From Ariolimax columbianus (Eukaryota > Mollusca > Gastropoda > Stylommatophora > Arionidae), in contig JAVGWX010000013.1 of assembly GCA_036924085.1 (NCBI GenBank), forward strand, positions 40,313,893 to 40,377,892: 64,000 bases of DNA. The letters are read 5' to 3'. Positions 1 through 14,400 of this stretch are shown one piece after another. The position numbers and the translations under genes are program-made. The notes below the pieces were generated by a model that was not told the origin of the DNA, made no database searches, and worked only from the letters and a program-made list of their open reading frames with translations. Within the stretch, counting starts at the first letter, position 1. Each line of letters begins with the position of its first letter.

Positions 1-122
1 GATAGGGCAACCTGGTCCCAGAAATGCCATGCTGAAATTACATATGTTGGGTCAAAAGGTACAGATATTGCAGTCTTGCTTTAAACTACGCAGCGTCACA
101 AACATCCTGTTCAGAAGAAGTT
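1..122 (+). mobile_element. Retroposon family A, 3' fragment
   Basis: Shares the 3' half of the intact copy at 59879-60228: the 'aatgccatgctgaaat... gtgcaaatattgcag... aagctgtaaactac' series and a GAAGAAG end. Confidence 0.55.
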
Positions 123-221
123 TTGATTATGATGGCAGAGATGTCAATTGAGAGAAACCACTACAAAATTCTTGAAAATGGGAGGTAATAAGGTAACTAA
201 GAATGGGGGAAGCACTACCCA

Positions 222-522
222 AACTCGGGGGGAGGAAGACTAATGTCTGGTCTGGCAAAATATACTAATCAGACATGTTAGTCAGGGTCAGGCAAAACAT
301 ACTGGCCAAGACTCTCACCTCAGCTTCCTAGTAGCCTCTCTGGAAACAGGCTGTTTTCATGGCAGCCTGGCTAACGTTGTAAGGGATCGACGTGATATCT
401 GTAGTAGTGAGTGACACCCAGATGAAGCCAAGCATAGCACAACTGCCTGGAGAACCACGGTCCACCTTTATCAGCACGCTTGGGATGTAAGGAAAGCTAC
501 TGCAAACCGCCACTTATCAACT
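222..522 (+). mobile_element. Retroposon family B copy
   Basis: Matches the bounded copy at 10136-10491: gaggaagactaatgtctgg, gccaagcatagcacaac and gaggaaagctactgcaa. It is one of at least nine copies in the window. Confidence 0.7.
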
Positions 523-539
523 TATCCACACACTGTATT

Positions 540-940
540 ACAGAGAGGCAGAAACTATCACCCACAATCAGTACAACTCAGAATGGAAGAAAGGCATGGA
601 AGTGAGCAATAGACCTGACCCAATCCACCAGTTCCACAGACACCAATAAATCACCATCTTTTGCCTGAGAACAGGTCACTGCAGATTATTGGGTCACCTA
701 CATCGACTAAAGATATCACACATAAGTGACTGCACATGTGGAACCGGAGTCCAGACGCCTGAACACATCCTACAGAACTATCCAATACACAGAGACATAT
801 GATGTCAAACCTGGCCATAGAGAGCCTAAGTGACCAAGAAGTTGCGGGACTGCCACCCGGACCTCGAGAGGACTGTGGACTTCGTCCGAGCGACAGGACT
901 ACAGATCCAGCATGACTAAAAAGCCTAAACGCAGAAGAAG
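540..940 (+). mobile_element. Degenerate LINE RNase H C-terminal fragment
   Basis: Broken frames read FCLRTGHCRLLGHLHRLKI, CTCGTG and TPEHILQNYP, the C-terminal region after RNase H in Jockey/I-type LINEs. A similar region is intact at 11189-11725. It ends in cgcagaagaagata, a GAA-type tail. Confidence 0.6.
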
Positions 941-944
941 ATAA

Positions 945-1136
945 ATATGATATCTCAGATACGTTTGATATTTCAAACATCTATGATATTACAGATGTGT
1001 ATGATATTACAAATAATTATGTTTTAGATATGTATGCTATTTAAGATACATGATATATAATATTACAGATACTTGTGAAATTGTAGATACTTATAATATT
1101 TCAGATATTCATGATATTTCAGATAGGTATGATATT
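945..1136 (+). repeat. Imperfect tandem repeat of tatgatattacagata-type units
   Basis: About ten degenerate units of 15-18 bp, all built on GATATT-CAGATA. Short and diverged. Confidence 0.7.
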
Positions 1137-1139
1137 CAG

Positions 1140-1545
1140 TTGAGTTCAGTCGAAGTGCCATCTTTGCATCGAAGGTCGCCTGCAATGGATCTCCAGTGTA
1201 CTCTGTCTCTTGCAGTAATAGTGCAATCTGACAGACTTTTCCCAGTTCATCTCCTGATGTTATCCACCCACTTATAACATTGTCTGCCTCTTGAACGACT
1301 GCCTTCCACCCTACCCCTTTAGTATGAACTTCAACAAGGAAGTATGTCTTGTTGTATGAACTAAATAATATAACTGTCTACCCTGATTTCTGTCATTAAT
1401 TCTCTTTTCACCACCAACATTTTCAATGCCTTCACATTTGTTATCTTCTCTTTCCAAGAAATGGGACTCAATCTTCTATATATCCACATTTCGAAGGCTT
1501 CAATACTCTTTTCCAACTTGTTATTCAGATAAAGTTAGATATAAT
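1140..1545 (-). mobile_element. LINE 3' fragment, RTE-like
   Basis: The minus strand reads SIEAFEMWIYRRLSPISWKE, the usual C-terminal EAFEMWCYRRMLKISW motif of RTE-like reverse transcriptases. The 3' end (1140-1230) matches 22740-22850 on the other strand. Confidence 0.65.
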
Positions 1546-1614
1546 GTATGATATTACATGCTACTTTTGACCAAGACTAGATCAGGTGACAATATGCAGA
1601 CTACCGAACGTGTC

Positions 1615-1945
1615 CAAAGATGCACCACAGTGAATAAACTGATATCAGCCAGCGACTCATAGCTGATTGATTGCATCAGATTCCACAAACCAGAGTTGAC
1701 CAAGACCTTCTTCTGTCTCCTAGCAGCGGCATGACCAAGACCTTCTTTTGTCTTCTAGCAGGGGCCCTGTAAACAGGCTGCAATAATGCAGTCTGACTAA
1801 GAGAATAGGAATCGTCGTGGGAAGGTGAACTCAGTAGTGAAAAAAGCCAGCTCAAACCAGATGTGTTGGGCTGAAAATGTCGCAGCCTCACTGTAAATTC
1901 TGACACAACATCAGAACTTCCTTTTCAGAACGAATGTCGAAGAAG
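1615..1945 (+). mobile_element. Retroposon family A copy, diverged
   Basis: Shares the 'cagcgactcatagctgatt ... ccaagacc ... aaacaggctgcaat ... gtgttgggctgaaa' series with copies at 34125 and 61890 and ends in cgaagaagag. Confidence 0.6.
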
Positions 1946-2258
1946 AGACTACCAAACAGTGACTGCAGGCTCAGATACCATCTGGCCAAACAAATTAAAA
2001 AACAGACACACAGACATGTGATTGTGTCGGGAAAACCGACAAACACATACGGACCTGTTCTCCAAATAAGTTGACTCCATGAGAGGAGCATAGTGTCAGT
2101 ATGGACTTTTCCAATCCGGGTGAATGAAAAACTGTATGATAACAAGAGAAGCCTGAGGGAAATTGAAGTGATTATTTGAGAGTGAACAGTGAAGAAGAAG
2201 CAGACAGGTATGTCAGACACACTTAACCTAAATTTCTTACATGGTTTTCTTTCCTCAG

Positions 2259-2410
2259 CTGCTCATCAAAGTGGACACAACAGTGGTGTAATACATGCAG
2301 GCATTTACTATGTACCAGGCTCCCTGAAAGCCAAGCTGTGTGTCAAGGGCATGGAGATGGCCTACAGTTACTGTGACAAGCATAACATACCCTACAAGAA
2401 ATGTGGCAAG
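2259..2410 (+). CDS. L2HGDH: L2HGDH internal exon (substrate/FAD region)
   Basis: Follows a tttcctcag acceptor and ends at AAG|gtcagt. Enters in phase 1: the first two bases complete an Ala codon. Encodes [23 protein letters not shown] and YKKCGK, the best-conserved N-terminal stretch after the Rossmann motif. Confidence 0.95.
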
Positions 2411-5400
2411 GTCAGTGTTTACTTTGACAGCCTGTAATGGACTCAGCAACTAATATGCAATATGCAAGGTAGCAGCCATATTAGAGAGAATAGCCACTGT
2501 AACCTGCTACCACAGAAAAACTAACAAGAGAGAAAAAATCAGTACAAATAACCTAATAACAACTGTTCTTTGACCCAGGAACATGGTATGTGACTAAAAG
2601 CATCACAAGTAAACTGCTGACTATACCTTCACACACGGATGACTATACCTTCACACATAGATGACTATACCTTCACACATGGATGACTATACCATCACAC
2701 GTGGATGACTATACCTTCACACACAGATGACTATACCTTCACACATATATGACTATATCTTCACACATGGGTGACTAAACCATCACTCATGGATGAATGT
2801 ACCTTCATACATGGTTGACTATACCTTCACACATTGATGTGCATTCACTTGCTTCAAATCAGCTGGCCAGAAGATTTCTTCTTCTTCTACTTCTTTTTCT
2901 TGTTCTTCTTTTTCTTCTTCTCTTCCTGCAGCTCATCCTCCTTCATCTTTTTCTTGTTGGCCATTGTTTTATTATGTCTACACAAAAAGTTTAGTTTTCT
3001 AGATAAAGGTTCCCATGATGAGGTTGACTGTCAGAATGTGAACACAATTTCATATCAGCTGTCCCCACTGCTGAAACACCCAAACATTGTAATGTCCACT
3101 AAGAGGCTATTGATCAACAGTATATTCATGACAACATTGTGTTATCAGTTTCAAATGTGCACATTAACAAAGAGCCAAGAAAGAAAAATGTCCACATTTG
3201 AGATGAAATGCTTGAGATAAAAACATGAACATGACTAGGAGACATAGAACATGGAACGACGACATTCACAAAATTGCAGAAAGAAGATCATGTACCGAAC
3301 ACATGGATAAGGAGGAAATCAAATGGTTGGGTCACGTAATACGAATGGAACCTTCCATGCTAACTCTGAGCGCTTATAATGTATGGCGATTAGACTTCCA
3401 CGGCTATTGAAGACTGAGAACAAAGTGGTTTAGGAAATGTTAGGGATACTCTAAACCTACATAGGATATCGAGAACTGCAGCAACACACCTGGTCCTAGA
3501 CAGATACCTGCAGTTCACCACGACACCTCACGATACAAGTGAATAAGACAAGATAAAGAGAGAGAGAAAGAGATGAAGAGCCCGTATTTATTGTAATTAT
3601 TATCCTTCTGTATCTATGTTACTGGGCTCTGAAAGAGATAAAAAGAATAGTAACAATATAATCTACCAGGTATGTTGTAAGAGATGACTAAGGAGGGTTG
3701 GATATGGGGCTGGCTAGTCCATTCTGTAAAAAACTATACTATGCCACTGGGACCACCACCACCCTCCATTCTAGGCCACAGAATCAGAGTAGTGACGAGT
3801 CAAGTCAGTATCCTTCTGATTCACATGTGATCAGCTTTCCATCTGTTGTAACTTGTTCAAGATATTGAAGTATCTAGATGGGAAGCAGAACATTACCCAA
3901 GCTATTGTTGCCTCCTTTTCTACAGTTGATAGTGGCAGTGAGCCCAGAAGAGGTGCCCAGACTAGAAACTTTAATGGAACGAGGTCTACAGAATGGGGTC
4001 AAAGACTTGAAAATGATTGGTCCAGATGAAATTAAAAAAATAGAACCAAATTGTGTGGTAAGTAAATATTGTTACATGAATGATTTAGTTTGATTTATTC
4101 TTCAAGCTGTTGCTGAAAATGAGATAACCCTTTGCGTCTGTGATGTGGCTGAAGACAGCAGCTAAAATTCCACATAAGTACAACATACATCCTAACACCC
4201 TCTAAAGCACTTCACAGACATCTCTGTCCTTTCATTTTCAAGTGAAAATCAGAAGCTTACTTACAGTTTAAATTTCTAGTTTGCATTTTTTTAAAATTTC
4301 GTCACAAACATTTAGATTTACCCATTTTCGGATACACCAGTTGTCTTGCAAATCCATGAAATTGCCACAAAGCACTGAAAGTGTTCCTAACCAGATTGGC
4401 ATATGTGTTAGTTCAGTTTCCACTACAAACGTATTTATAACATCTACATAAACAATTTAAACAGGCCTACCTCAGATAAGACCTCTGCACCAATTTAACT
4501 TCCATCACCCTCAATAATGGCATAACCTTCCAGATCCATGTGAAGTAGAAAAAAATTGTTCAAAGTAAAAATAGCCATTGTATTGTTATCTGGGTCGGTT
4601 TGAAGTGGTCTCGTTTTTAATTTAGCCATTTTTATAGCAAAACCGGTGTCAAAACAATGAATACACCAGTGAATATACAGAGACAATTCCCCAGGCAAAT
4701 TTTTTTCTTCAGTGGTTCAGTAAAAGTTAAAATCCTTTGACATATTCTAGTTTAGTTTCAGGGAACAATATGGCATCTACCATACATGTGATATGAGTTA
4801 AAATTTTTCAAAGACTGACCAAAACAACACTCTAGTGCAGTCAGGGGTCTCAAAGTCATAACCCGCGACATTTTCTGCGACCATGCACGTTTTTCTTTTT
4901 TATTAAGGATACTAATGTTTGGACAAGAAAATAGGACATGATTTACCATATTAGAGGTCATGTCCTGCTGAAGTCGAATGTGTCGGTCCGAAAGGTGCAA
5001 ATATTGCAATCAAGCTGTAAACTACAATACAATGCATTCTGTTCTTTGGACTACATTCTGATACTTGCAAAGCCCTTTTCAGGGCCTGATAGCGTGAGAT
5101 TGAGAATAAACGAAGAACAAAAGTGAGAAAAGGTCATGTACATTTTTCTGAAATAAGCAACATTGTCTAGCTAGATAGAATACATAGATTAAACATGAGT
5201 TGACTTACTGTGAAAAACATAGATTGTAAAACAAGTTTACAAAACTTTGTAACAGAAATGGAACGCAAGAGATGGACAGAATTAGTCTGACAAAATATAT
5301 AGAGATCACACCTGGACTGAGCTGAACTTGCAGGTAGCAGATCACTTAATAACATTTCTACTGCTGACAGTCATTCTTGCATCATTTATTATTGTATTCA

Positions 5401-8400
5401 CTGTTGCTAGTTACTAATGACGACATACATCATGAAGGGGCTATAATCCATTATTACTAATTGAATCTTCTTCCTCCTGGCTAAAGTTTTTAAATATATT
5501 TTTAGCTTGAAGAAGTATTGATCAGTATTTTAAAATTAGGCTCCTGTAATTACATTGTCTAATTAAAAAATGTACATAGATGGATTACAAGGGGATGGGG
5601 GAGGGGGTGTGTAATGGATAATATACAGTGAAAGGCAGTCACTTCCTATTATAATAGGATGGCCAGAACCCTATTTGGTTTCCCCACTCCTGCCTAACTC
5701 ACGTATGACTCCAAGAGTCTGCTAGTGAACAGCAGTGCCACTTATATGGTCAACATCTTCAACTGGTTGACTAAACTATGTGAGCAGAGGTATTCAGCAA
5801 ATTCTATCCAATCTGAAAATTGCTATTTCTTATGAAGTAGCATCATTTTTTTAATACACACAATTTGGTAGTAAATTCAAATGATCGTGCCAGTTAAAAA
5901 ACAAAAAGGTTTTGCGAAAGGGGATTTGATCCCCTGCTCGCCTTGTCAGCAGTCATGCATTGAAATCATTCAACCATGTGCATCCCTACAGATCGTGCCA
6001 GTAAACCGGTTGCCAGAGATTTAAAATTAGATCATATTTGCTGGTAAAAAATATACATATTCACGTAAAGGAAAGAAGATAACATTATGAAATAAGTTGG
6101 ACTGATCTACAAATCGTCCAAAGCATGTTAGGTGAATATGCTATCCTGATATGTCTTTCCATTCATGAGTTATGGCGTCTTCTGACATGTCTGCAAATGT
6201 ACATATATATCAATTTAGAGAAATACGGTATAAATATCTAGTTTGATTGTCTCTCATAATAGCCTATCGTTTTTAGGTTGGCTCGTCCTTACAACTTGAA
6301 ATGTCATGGCTGGGACTAGTTTCATTTCAAACTTGAAGATGTAGTACCTTGTTTGGCGAGTTCCACTCTTATCATATAGGAGGTTTCATATAATATAGTG
6401 CAATGCTTTCCAAAGTGGTCGTCAGCCATCGGTCCGCATAGAACATCAAATAACTGGGTAAAAGATTTTGATGTTTCCTCATGATCTTAAAAAAATATGA
6501 TTGTCTCTTGATCAAAACATGACATTAGCCATGTCTTTTTCATATAAAAATGGATGGAACTTTCTTGGTAAATAAATGTTTAAAATTGTAATATAAATTT
6601 AAGATGATTGAAAAGAAAAAAATTCATCAATAAATTTCACATTGGTCCATGGTGTAATGGATAATTCCCTACTTGGGCTGTTTACCATGGTGTGGCATGT
6701 TGCATTATACCAAGTATACACTGAATACCTGACTTACTCTTAATTTGGGTCTTGCCATCTCTAAACGTGTCAGATATCTTTTTACAACTGTGTAGGCTGG
6801 AACATGCCAAGATCAGGGAATGAACCTGTTCCCTTTGTTATGAAAGATAAAGTGATCTTTCTTCTCAGTTAAAAAAAACACATTATTTTTCCAGTGTATT
6901 TCCATTGCTAAGAACCCACCAGTGAAATTTATAAGGCTGATAAATGTTGCTTTCCCCTGCCATCACCATGCAGTGTGCAGGCTGTTTCTTTCTACCCTTG
7001 CTAGGAAGCAAACCTTGGTTTGAATCCTTTTTTCTTCAATCAAGAAATTGGTACCCGAACCCCTCTCCATCTGCTCCTCAATACCATTTGAAGATGTTAA
7101 TTGTTCAATTTTATTTTTCAGGGTCTGAAAGCCATCCATTCACCTCATACTGGCATTGTAGACTGGGAGCTGGTCACACAGTATTATGGCAAGGAGTTTG
7201 AGAAGCGAGGAGGGAAAATTTACACAAACTTCAATGTGACAAGTTTTGAAACCAATTCTGAGAGCCCAAAAGGAAGCACATCTGGTTTAAATCATGTAGT
7301 GAAGATACGTGGGAAAGATCAGACGGTGAGATTTGAGCTAATGTCATTGTCATTACATTTTTACAAAAGCAAGAGCATGATGAGTACAATGTCGACATAC
7401 ACACTTGCTATATACATTACATAAAGGCGTTTGATTGTGCGCAACACCAAGCTCTGTGGGACATAATGAGGGACATGGGGTTCCCAATGCACTTGATTCA
7501 ATTGATCGAATCACTGTACCAGGAACAACAAGCTTCGGTCAGAATAGTCGGCGAAGCGTCAGACTAGTTCGAAGTTCAAAAGGATGTAAGACAGGGATGC
7601 ATACTCTCTCCTTGTCTATTAAATATATATGCAGAATCTATAATGAGAAACGTCAAAAACGATGGAAATTATGATAACTTCGAGTCATTAACAATTGGTG
7701 GGAACGAGATACTAGAGCTTAGATATGCAGGTGACACAGTTATTCTCTCAAAGAGCATTGCTGGGCTTAAATCAATGATCCTGTCGATAAAACAACACAG
7801 CAAAGACCCAAATCTATACCTGAATATAAGTGAAACCAAAATAATGCGCGCAGACAAGACCAAGACCAAACCTAAAGTTATTTTAAAACAATAGGAGATT
7901 GAGAAAGTTACAAGTTTTGAGCACCTCGGCTCAATTATAAGCAACAATGGAAATTGCCTAAAGGAAGTCTGAAGGAGAATGGCTATGGCAATGCAGAGGT
8001 TAGATAAAATGAGAAACTTATAACATGACTCTAATAAAATGACGAACATAAAAATCATGCGACCTTCCGCCAAATTGGAACTAAATATCAACATGAAAAA
8101 AACTCTTGAGCTCAACACTGTTTCAAAAAGCCAATTATGCTGGAGGGTGAGCCGTTGGAAGAAGTGGATACCTTTACCTATTTGGGCAGCACAATTGGCA
8201 CATCTGAAGGTGTACAGATGCAGATGTCAGGACCAAAATTGGAAAGGCAAGCATTCCTGACACTAAACAACCTATAAATAACATATAGAGATACAGAGAA
8301 ATCAAGATTCACACTGAAGTTAGAATATTCGATGTCAGTGAAAGTTGGTGCTGTTGTATGGAGTCGAAACATTGAGAATGACCAAGGCCATAGAACAAAG

Positions 8401-11400
8401 ACTCCAGTCCTTCGTTATCAAGATGCCTACAAAGGATAATGAGCATTGAGTGGCAGGACATGGTAAGAATGAAACCAACATCAGCCAATGGAACTAGAAA
8501 TTAAGCAGAGAAAAAGGGTGTCAAGCAAGTACAGGAGTTCAAATACCTAAGTAGTTTGTTCACTGATGATGGCAGAGTGGACAGAGAGATTGCACATAGA
8601 ATTTAGAAGATGAACAGTGTCCACTGTCAAACTGCACCGATTTTAAAACACCCTGGAGTGCTTCTTTCAACTAAGAGGAGGCTGATAAATACACTACAGT
8701 ATTTATTCCTACATTGTGTTACCAATGTCAACCTTGGTCCTTACTAGAAAAACATAAGAGTAAAATCCAGAGCTGTGAGATGCATTGTGTAAGAGGTGCA
8801 GCCGAAAAGATAATCCGTGATCAAATCCGCAACACTACACTGAGGCAGACAGTGGGGACAAACCCATTTAGTGCTTACATTGACTCACAACAAATCAAGT
8901 ATCTTGGTCATTTAGTCAGATTGCATTATGACCAGCCTGCATCAAGGGCATATCTTACGCAAGATTCCTGTCCATGAGCAAGAGGCAGACCTCCACGTCG
9001 ATGGATCGAGGGTGTCTCTGACACCCTCAGGTAGTTGCTCCTAACGACAGCACAAGTCTCCCACTTGGTGATAACAAGAAATCGACGCATTCTGCCTCTC
9101 TGCGGCGCCGTATGGCAAGAGCAGTAGGACAAAAAAAATAATAATAAGAAATCTAATATGTTCATGTAGAATGTACAGGCAGACATGTGAGGATATTTTC
9201 CTGAAATATAGTTATAGAATTTATAGCTAGACATCTGAGGTAAGTGTTTCTTATGTAGAATTTGTAATTTTGCATTTTGCTTGTATATTCCTGTCACAGG
9301 TACCAGTAGCTTTGTTGCATTGTAGTAATGACTAACAGTAAAATCTGAGATGTAAATTTTCATCCAACAACATTATAGCTTTTCGACTAGAATTTATACT
9401 TTCAAATGTCAGTTATATATTTTTAAGCCAAGTTTTGTACATCCCTATTTCAGACACCAATAGTCAACTGTCGGTATGTAGTCACTTGTGGTGGACTACA
9501 GTCAGACAGACTAGCTGAGAAGTCTGGCTGTGACAGAGAGCCCAGGATAGTTCCCTTCAGAGGAGAGTACTTGTTATTGAAGAGTGAGAAAAGCAATTTA
9601 GTCAATGGAAATATTTATCCTGTAAGTTGTAGTGTATCAGGGAGGCCAAATGTTAAGTTAACTCATTTTGCTCTTTTACATTGCTGTACCATGTTGGGCC
9701 CAAGGCCTCCTTCAGGTCATCTCTGTACCTCAGGCATTTCTATTTTTGTTGCTGTCAACCACTCAACACCGTATATAAGCATTTACAATTATTATTATTT
9801 TAATTGCTGTGGATTTTTTCTTTTACATTATTGTCCTTTTTTAGATTAATACACAGTTCAACTTGTTGGATATATCATTTTTCTCTTTAGTGTGAATAAT
9901 GCAATGTTATCAACATATTCACGTTTTTTTCAGTACTGTTGAGGAAAGGGAAACTGAATTAGACCTTTTTGAGGGATCAAGATGCTGAGCAGTGCATAAG
10001 CTGTAGTGGTCAGCCACCCAAAGCTGCCTGGTAGCGTCAGGGAAAACAACCCAGAGCTGCCAAGACCCTTCTCCACCTCCACGTGGTTTTCCTGGATAGC
10101 AGGCTGCAACAGGGTAGACTGACTAAGGAGAAGGGGATGATGAGGCTAATGTTTGGCCAGGCAAAACACACCGATCAGACAATGTTAGCCAGGGTCAAGA
10201 GAAATATACTGGCCAAGACACTCACCTGACCTTTCTCGTTGGTCGTCCTAGAAATGGGCTGTTGTCGAGGACAACAGCCTGGTAAACAAGGTGAGGTTCG
10301 ATGTGATCCCTATAGTAGTGAGTGACACGCAGATGAAGCCAAGCATAGCACAACCGCCTGGAGGACCCCAGTCCACCTTCATCAGCATGCTTGAGAAGTG
10401 AGGAAAGCTACGACAACCCGCCACTTAGCATCCTTTTTAGGGTGCACAAAAGAGTAAATCTACTCATTGTAGGCATTCAACAACAACAACAACTAAGGAG
10501 AAGGGATTGAAGAGGGAAGGCTAACCTGGTACCCAAAAATGCCGTGCTGAAGTTGGATGTGTCGGTCCGAAAGGTGCAAATGTTGCATTCAAACTGTAAA
10601 CTATGACAGTGCATTCTGTTCTTCAGACTACATCCTGCTACTTGCAAAGTCCTTGGTAGAGGGAGTATGAGAATGAATGACGAAGAAGAAGATATTTTTG
10701 AGAATGAATAAACATGTACTTATTTATCACTAGGTCCCAGATCCAAGATTTCCATTTCTTGGTGTACACTTTACTCCTCGAATGGATGGCAGTGTTTGGT
10801 TGGGACCCAATGCTGTGCTAGCATTCAAACGAGAGGGATATGGTTACACCCAGTTCAACCTACGTGACCTAGTGGATGCTCTTAGTTTTAGGTTCGTTGC
10901 GCAATATATATTTATCTTCTTTTTCAAATCTACAAGCGTTATTGACTCATTTTTTCTTGTCCTAAATTGTTTTTTGTTAACTCATTCACTCCCAAATATT
11001 TTGGACCTCTTAACGCAATTTTTTTCTTTTGCAAAACTCAAACACAGCACCAGTTAGTTGCGATCAATTTATCTTCAATAAAGGTTAACTGAAATAGCAC
11101 ACATTATTTATCAAACTATTCATAATTAAGTCCAGAATACAGCAATTTCAGAGCGGAGGCAGAGGCACTGAGGGCTGCAGTAGAAGAAATGGTGACATGC
11201 AAAAGAAATGAAAGCCATATAGTCCTGCTTACAGATGCCCTGGCCGTAGTCACAGCACTAAAAAGCCAGAAAAATACTGAACTTAATGATTTAAGAGCAG
11301 TACTCTGTCAACTATGCCAGCAGTCCGCACCAAAAATAGTAGTGGTACAGTGGGTTCCATCCCACTGCAACATCCAAGGCAACAAGGAGGCAGACAGACT

Positions 11401-14400
11401 GGCAAAAGAAGGTGCAAGACTACCACAACCAGATACTAGTGTGACATACGAAGAGTCAAAAAGGCTTATTAGAGCTAGATACATGACCAAATGGGAAACA
11501 GAACATACTGGCTACACAAAAAATGATGCCTACTACCAGTTGAACAGAAGAGAGCAGGTCGTGGTCTTCAGACTTCGCACTGGCCACAATAGACTGAGGC
11601 ACCACCTATTCAATAAATTGAAGATAGGTGGCACTGACAAATGCATGTGCGGTACTGGGAAAATGACCGCTGAACATCTGCTGCAAAACTGCCCAACATA
11701 CGAGGATCAGAGAAAGCAGATGTGACCATCACCAGTGGCAACACTAGACAAGCTCTATGGCAGTGTCGACAGCCTCAGGATGACCACTGCTTTTTTCGAA
11801 AAAATACAGGTTGACGTCTGACAGCGTACGAAGAAGATGTCCAGAATACAATGGAATACACATATTTTACATATGGATGTGTAAATTTCTGTATGATAGT
11901 TGCATAATAGTTTATTTTTTTTATTTTTTAAAATTATAATACTCAACACATTATTCAGATCTAAACCAATACACGAATAATGTAATGACTTTCTATTGAT
12001 TGTAAGCCACAAGAAAGGATGTTCTGAAAGTTACACCTAATTTGGTGCAGTTGTTTTCACAGCATTTACATTTTACTGAAGGCACATGAAGTTTAGAACC
12101 TGCTAAAAAATAAAAGCCCCAATGAACATCAGCGTGATTGTTTACAATTTATACACATCCAGTATATTCTTGCTGTATTCCAAATATATATATATATATA
12201 TACACATACATGCATGCATGCACGCACACACACACACACACACACATTTATTTTACATACTTGCATAACTGTGCAGGATCTTGAACCTTTACTGAATTTG
12301 TGAGTTATTACTAGGATTGCTTGAGAAAAAAGAAGGTCTCGCCCTCTCACCAGTGCATTTAGTTTAACATTCATCACTCGGCAAAGAACTATGACTAGAA
12401 AAAGAATTTGAAATAGCACTATCAGAACGATCAATATCTTCATCATCACTACTGTTAGCAATAATACAATTTACATATTACTGAGCTTCCACAATAACAA
12501 TTCTATTTGGGGCATGAAGAGGCATAGGGTAGATTCAAGGCTGCCCTTCAAAATAAAATTTTGTTTCCTAGTATGAAAATAAACATTTTTTTCAATGAAA
12601 CACGCTAACTCTTTCGGAATTGAAAAGTACAAAGTCTGGACTTCCGTCACTAACCAAAATAAAACATTTTGGAGAACTAAGAATGGGAAAATATGTGGTT
12701 TTGTGAACACAGTAGCAAAAGCCGATATATCGACTCGTGGGAGTGAATGAGTTAAGCTTTCTTTACATTTCAGCACTCAGCAGACTTTTAACCTTTGTGA
12801 ATAGCAAGATATGCAGTGTCATTTGTTGTAGAGTCTTCATGAATAGAGCAGTTTGAATAGACCACAATGTTAGTTTCCTGTTATGACATGCTTTCACTGT
12901 GCCAGGGTCAACCAAGCTAGAACAGGTTCTTGGAGAGGGGCCAAACTAAGATGCTGAAAAGCAGGTAGAGGGTAGAGTCCTATAGGTAAAGCTGCAGGAT
13001 CCACTAGCTAGCGGAATATACTCTGGACTGCACCAATCCACCACAGTTCCATGGGTTAAATGCATTCTTGTCTCATTCTTTAATGTTTGTCCTCTATCAG
13101 TTTTCTCCATAGATGATAAAGAAATGCAGGCCAGCCGACATTGAACCTTTGCGACAATCTCCCAGGTAGCTGGGAATGCCAGATGTGCCATCACTACAGA
13201 TGTGCTGGCAGGACTGAATAAGGAATGATGAGATAGTTAACTTAGATGTGTGTGTTAAGTCCTTTGGTAGAAATTACAGTCCAGGGACACTGGCACACTG
13301 AACTACACTCCTTTGGGGATACTTGAAAGATGCGTTCATTGGACTCCAGGTGCGTACTTCAAGCCATCTCAAGTCCCTAAACAAGATAGACTCTCACAAA
13401 AAATAAAATATAACATTTGGTTGCTGTCCCAAAAAACAGATTTAGTCTTACATTGAATTCAGACCCACTGTGGTATCCTTGAAAACAAGAAGATAGGTGG
13501 GCTCACAAAAGTCGGAAGTGGCAGCACACAAATTCACCATCTACAGAGGAATAAAGAAGCAAAGACACTCATCAAATGATCCATGAGGACGGAACAGACA
13601 GACTAGCACAAAGAATACAAGCCAGAAAATGACAGCATAGACAAACTTGAGAGACAAAGATCTTCAGATTTAGAACGGGACATTGCAGACTCGGGGCCCA
13701 CTTCCACAGAATGGGTCTCAGACACACTACGATATGCGATTGCTGAGCACCCAAGCAAACACCAGAACATATCCTGCAGGACTACCCCACATATATGGAC
13801 CAAAGAGAGGCAGTCTGGCCCAGGGGAGCGACCATGCTTGAAAAGCTGTGGGGGGTCGGTGAAGACTTCAAACGCAGTCTCTTTTGTTAACCTCACCAGG
13901 CTAGAAGCACAGCAATAGTTGATTAAAGAAGATATCGTGATGCTTCTAAGACAAAAGAGTTTATATGAGCTCCAATAGAGGAAGATGTATGCTTTTGTCT
14001 TGATTGCATTGAACTGTCAAGAGCTACCAGATACACAGCAAAATGGATAATATCATCATCATCTTTCGATAGATGATTATTGAAGTATTCTGTCATTTCA
14101 GAGGGATGCAGAAGCTTGCCTATAAGAATCTGGGATATGGCATTAAGGAGATGTACAAAGGAATTTATATAAAAGCTCAGGTGAAGCAGCTGCAGAAGTT
14201 TGTGCCTTCTCTCAGACCACAGGATGTTACAAGGTAAGAGAGCTTGTAGCCATTGTAATTAGAAACTCTGTGATGGGATGGTTTATAGAAAACTAGTTTA
14301 GTCTCCTTTTTGTTTCATATGAAAAATGGAGTCACTGCAGCAGCTGGTACCCTTAACCCTTTTCACTTAACCCAAAGTCATATACTGCTGGTAGGGGATG

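Larger units (their letters stand above)
10981..12751. mobile_element. TTAA-flanked DNA transposon family with 14-bp terminal inverted repeats
   Basis: TTAA at 10977-10980 and 12752-12755 flank perfect inverted ends CTCATTCACTCCCA (10981-10994) and its complement (12738-12751). TTAA targets are typical of piggyBac-type transposases. No transposase ORF is left. A LINE is inserted at 11142. A second copy lies at about 47652-48789. Confidence 0.75.

Noticed and set aside
2797..3220. Phe/Leu-rich ORFs around a TTC tract.
   Set aside because: Produced by simple-sequence DNA and LINE debris, with no conserved protein.
3878..3925. ATG at 3878 extending the L2HGDH exon upstream.
   Set aside because: The sequence before 3926 is a polypyrimidine tract and acceptor. 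Homology starts at LIVAV and the previous exon joins in phase.
6641..6715. Possible tRNA-Gln gene.
   Set aside because: Only the 5' half resembles a tRNA; no anticodon arm, T loop or acceptor closure.
12129..12461. Cys/Val-rich minus-strand ORF.
   Set aside because: Runs through the (TA)n(CA)n microsatellite and transposon sequence; no homology.
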